A model generated the notes under the pieces. That model worked only from the letters and a program-made list of their open reading frames with translations. It did no database searches and was not told the origin of the DNA. From assembly GCF_001761485.1 (NCBI RefSeq), contig NC_090772.1, positions 1,610,501 through 1,674,500 of the forward strand: DNA of 64,000 bases. The letters run 5' to 3'. Source of the DNA: Yarrowia lipolytica (taxonomy: Eukaryota; Ascomycota; Dipodascomycetes; Dipodascales). Position numbers and translations under genes: made by a program. Shown one piece after another: positions 61,213 through 64,000 of the stretch (the first letter of the stretch is position 1; the number at the start of each line of letters is the position of its first letter).

Positions 61213-62310
61213 GGGACCACGGCTGAAGGAGTCAACCAAAACTAGTACCCTCCTCACCGGAAAACTAAACAATGGCACAGTTGCATATATACACTGACTG
61301 CAAGCCACTGGACATCTGCTGGATGGATGTCAAACCATTATTTATTGAGCATGTACATAGTATGAGTCGAATCGAAGTTGTGTTATTGAACCCCTGGAAC
61401 GCATGGTAGATCCAGCCAGCCACATTTGGCATGATCGTAAAAGCAAACGTCTTTAGAATTCGATTATTGATCACCGACACGCGCGTCTTTATTAATTAGG
61501 GTGAGACTCTTATGAAAATAAGCCTTCCTAATCGGACATCTCATTAGACCAAAACTATCGCACTTAGCTACAGCAACGTCTTTTTTGGCCGGTCGGCGGA
61601 TTTTCGGCCTCAATTAATCGACCGTCGGTATAGGGCCATAGCTCAATCAAGAGCAACTTTTGTGGTAGCTGGGACAGTGTAGCACGTAAATACTGTACGT
61701 CGCGTATCTGACAGATCGTATGTCCCCTGAGGCCTCTTGTTTGTAGGCGGTTGGGCCTCGGAATGCTGGTACGACTATGGCCCATACTCTTATGCATGCA
61801 CCACACGGCTCACCAACTTGCTCTTGAACAAAACATCGTCAGATCTGGTTGGGGCGTCTGAAACAGAAACAGGAGACGGATCTCGGGTAGCGCGTGCTAC
61901 TCCATTTCTGTGAGACATGGAGTGCTCAAGTCCGTGAAAATCCAGCGCATCTGGTGTTGAAACATGGTCCCATTTTATCCAAGACATGGTCTGCTGTGTC
62001 CTCGGATGTAGGGTCGGACATGCACGATACAAGTCGAATGCACACCTGCAAGTGCAAACGGTCCCAGACCGGTTTTTTTTTCAATCCGAGCAAATATCTC
62101 CGAAACGACACAAAGAGAATGTCAGCTCATTTCCACCCACCAATTGCCATGTAGCGGTGCGGTAATAGCGGTATTGATAGTAAAGAGTATTGATATTTAC
62201 AGATACGGTTCAAAGCTTGATTTTAGTGTTGGAAAAAAATGTCCGTGGACGATGCAAGTATGCAAGCAAGTACCTACGAGTACGGTCGGTACTCGCAACA
62301 AGCAAAAAAT
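61213..62310. other. Intergenic region after the ECM13-like gene
   Basis: About 1.1 kb with no recognisable gene or repeat beyond scattered TACTGTAC-type motifs. Confidence 0.55.
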
Positions 62311-62383
62311 GATTTCTGGCAGGATCGAACTGCCGACGTTCTGCGTGTTAAGCAGATGCCATGACCAACTAGACCAAGAAACC
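62311..62383 (-). tRNA. tRNA-Val (anticodon AAC), no intron
   Basis: On the minus strand the gene starts GGTTTCTTGGTCTAGTTGG (acceptor, A box) and ends GTTCGATCCTGCCAGAAATC. GGTTTCT pairs with AGAAATC with one G-T. The anticodon arm TCTGC TTAACAC GCAGA carries anticodon AAC. Length is 73. A T6 run follows on the minus strand. Unlike the other two tRNA genes here, no CACGTG lies at 49 nt upstream. Confidence 0.96.
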
Positions 62384-64000
62384 GGGAATTTATTTTTTTG
62401 AAAAAATATGTCTATATTATGTGAATGTTGGTTATGTAAGCTGTAATGAATCATTAGAAATAAAAAAAAAAGTAGGACACACACGAGAGTCACCACAATG
62501 ACATCAACTAGACGAAGCGTCAACAAACCAACCGACAGCGCCTCGCAGCGCACATGGCATAGATTCAGAAGTGTATGATTTATTGAACGCCAATAACCCG
62601 GCTTACTAGGTATATAGCTGTAATGAATCATTAGAATTAAAAAAAAACCGGTACTACTTGTAGGTATATACATGCAGTACAAGTACTGTAGCTGTAATGA
62701 ATCATTGGAATAAAAAAAGGGAATTTGCGGCGGGTATAACATTGTTTGTTACTGTAGTCTCAACCTCAAGTAGCTGAAATATATTTCCTCGAAGAAAAAA
62801 TAATAATATAAAACGGCAATAAAAACGGCTTCTTCTTTAGAGAGGTTCGCGGAGGTTCACTAAAGTTGATTGTGTGTGATTTCACAGGTCCAGCGCGTGT
62901 CTAGATTAGATCATGTCGTAATTTCCAGATACTACAATTTCGAAGCAGGAGTAACCCATTCGCCGAGTTCCGAAACATCCGTACAGTATACTTGCATTAT
63001 GCAGCTTGTCCTGATGCTGACACCTCGAGCTCGTATAATCCACCATCAAACAGCAACATCACAGAATACCCCTTGATAGCAAATGTCTGAGATGAAAGAC
63101 AAGCTACAAGCTCTTGTACTCGTACTACTTCGCTTCTCATTCAAACGTGAAGGACCACCACGTCGCCCTTCGGCGCTCCGTGTCTCACTTGGCGGTGCAT
63201 AATCTTGATCGCACAATAGGCACGGCTTGTAAGAATTTCAAAAAAAGACAAGACTGCGGGGTTCTGAGACACAACCAACAAGTTGTGGATTGCTATTATT
63301 ATAAGGAAGTGAAGATCTCGGATAATCTGTCTGCAGGATTATAATATCACTTTTGTCAATGTGGCGAACATAGAAACTCAAGCGAGCGAGTCAAACCCCC
63401 CAGTTTGATGCGACAGTCTCACCTCGAGGACAAGGGTAATAATGTCTCTTTTATCCATTCAAACTTGTCCGTCGACGCCTTTCGATGTAGTAATCTTGAT
63501 TGCTACTGCTACATTACCCACCAGTTGGCTTCTTGCTGCTGATACCATCCTTGATGGAAAGATGATACACTTCCCGCTCAAAGTCTGATATACTCCTGCG
63601 TTGTCGATCTTCCACTTTGTTAACTACAAGAGGCAAAAGTGCCAATTCTAATGGACTTAATGCGAAACTTGTGTGTGTGTCCCCAGGGCAGGGTTCCATT
63701 ACCCTGGGTCTCAGATGGTTGCTCTTTCAGACTCCTCGAGTTGCGAGTATGAATCTGCATCTTTGAGAATAGGCCAAGATGGAGCAAAGAAATATTCTTT
63801 CATCTTTGTTTCAAAACATACGTATGCCGTTTGACGTCATCTTCCATTCCGCACCAACTTCGATTTCCCCTGTTTTCCGATCGCTTGCTCACACTTCATT
63901 AATACGAGGCACGTTTGACATGCATCGATAACGGTAGAGAAGCACTTGCAAAGAGAGATGCAACATGACGAAGATGGGCCGGGTATCCGCGGCAACACTG
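62384..64000. other. Intergenic region to the window end
   Basis: About 1.6 kb. It contains three dispersed copies of a 19-bp motif at 62439-62708. No gene is supported; short frames to the end are unrecognised. Confidence 0.5.
62439..62708. repeat. Three dispersed copies of a 19-bp motif before A-runs
   Basis: AGCTGTAATGAATCATTAG (last copy TTGG) occurs at 62439, 62616 and 62690, each followed within 2-6 bases by a run of seven to ten A. The spacings are 177 and 74 bp. The copies lie in the 5' flank of tRNA-Val. Confidence 0.85.

Noticed and set aside
1-64000. 5S rRNA genes or tRNA-5S dicistronic units, known to be dispersed in this yeast
   Set aside because: No 5S-like sequence was found by eye downstream of the three tRNA genes or elsewhere.

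Overview
This window is nuclear DNA of a budding yeast of the Yarrowia clade, almost certainly Yarrowia lipolytica. Genes are mostly intron-poor and separated by long intergenic stretches. The spliceosomal introns share a GTGAGT 5' site and a CTAAC branch point that lies only a few bases before the 3' AG. Codon use in the well-conserved genes strongly favours C- or G-ending codons. All recognisable proteins are fungal housekeeping proteins. No bacterial gene, CRISPR array, rRNA gene or intact mobile element was seen.

Layout, left to right: RPS10 (ribosomal protein, 1 intron, +); a 3.4 kb intergenic region; a PBY1-type SurE phosphatase/tubulin-tyrosine-ligase-like fusion (+, intron at the domain boundary); RXT2 (Rpd3L histone deacetylase subunit, -, three exons, two of them tiny); MAK3/NAA30 (NatC acetyltransferase, -); SPT5 (elongation factor, +); BZZ1 (F-BAR/SH3, -); NTF2 (+); an IRC21-like cytochrome b5 protein (-); UBP16 (deubiquitinase, +); NHP6 (HMG box, -); KES1/OSH4 (sterol/PI4P transfer, -); PRP45 (SNW splicing factor, +); tRNA-Ile(AAT) with an intron (-); a putative small secreted peptide (+); an F-box-like orphan (+); PPA2-like inorganic pyrophosphatase (-); a methyltransferase-like gene split by a 460-bp tandem duplication (-); a Zn2Cys6 transcription factor (+); a small C2HC zinc-finger ORF (+); RPE1 (-); tRNA-Tyr(GTA) with an intron (+); EXO70 (+); an ECM13-like acidic protein (+); tRNA-Val(AAC) (-).

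The genes are not a functional cluster. They cover transcription and chromatin (SPT5, RXT2, NHP6, a zinc-cluster factor), splicing (PRP45), translation (RPS10, tRNAs, NatC), membrane traffic and cytoskeleton (BZZ1, EXO70, KES1), nuclear transport (NTF2) and metabolism (RPE1, PPA2). The intergenic DNA carries many short tandem arrays and recurrent motifs.

The most interesting observations are: (1) a recent-looking in-gene tandem duplication that shifts the frame of the methyltransferase-like gene; (2) identical AGTCACGTGA boxes exactly 49 nt upstream of two of the three tRNA genes; (3) an array of seven TTAGTCA elements, the core of the Yarrowia telomere repeat and also an AP-1-type site, between BZZ1 and NTF2; (4) a PBY1 intron whose retention would yield a free-standing SurE phosphatase, with a short uORF just before the start codon.
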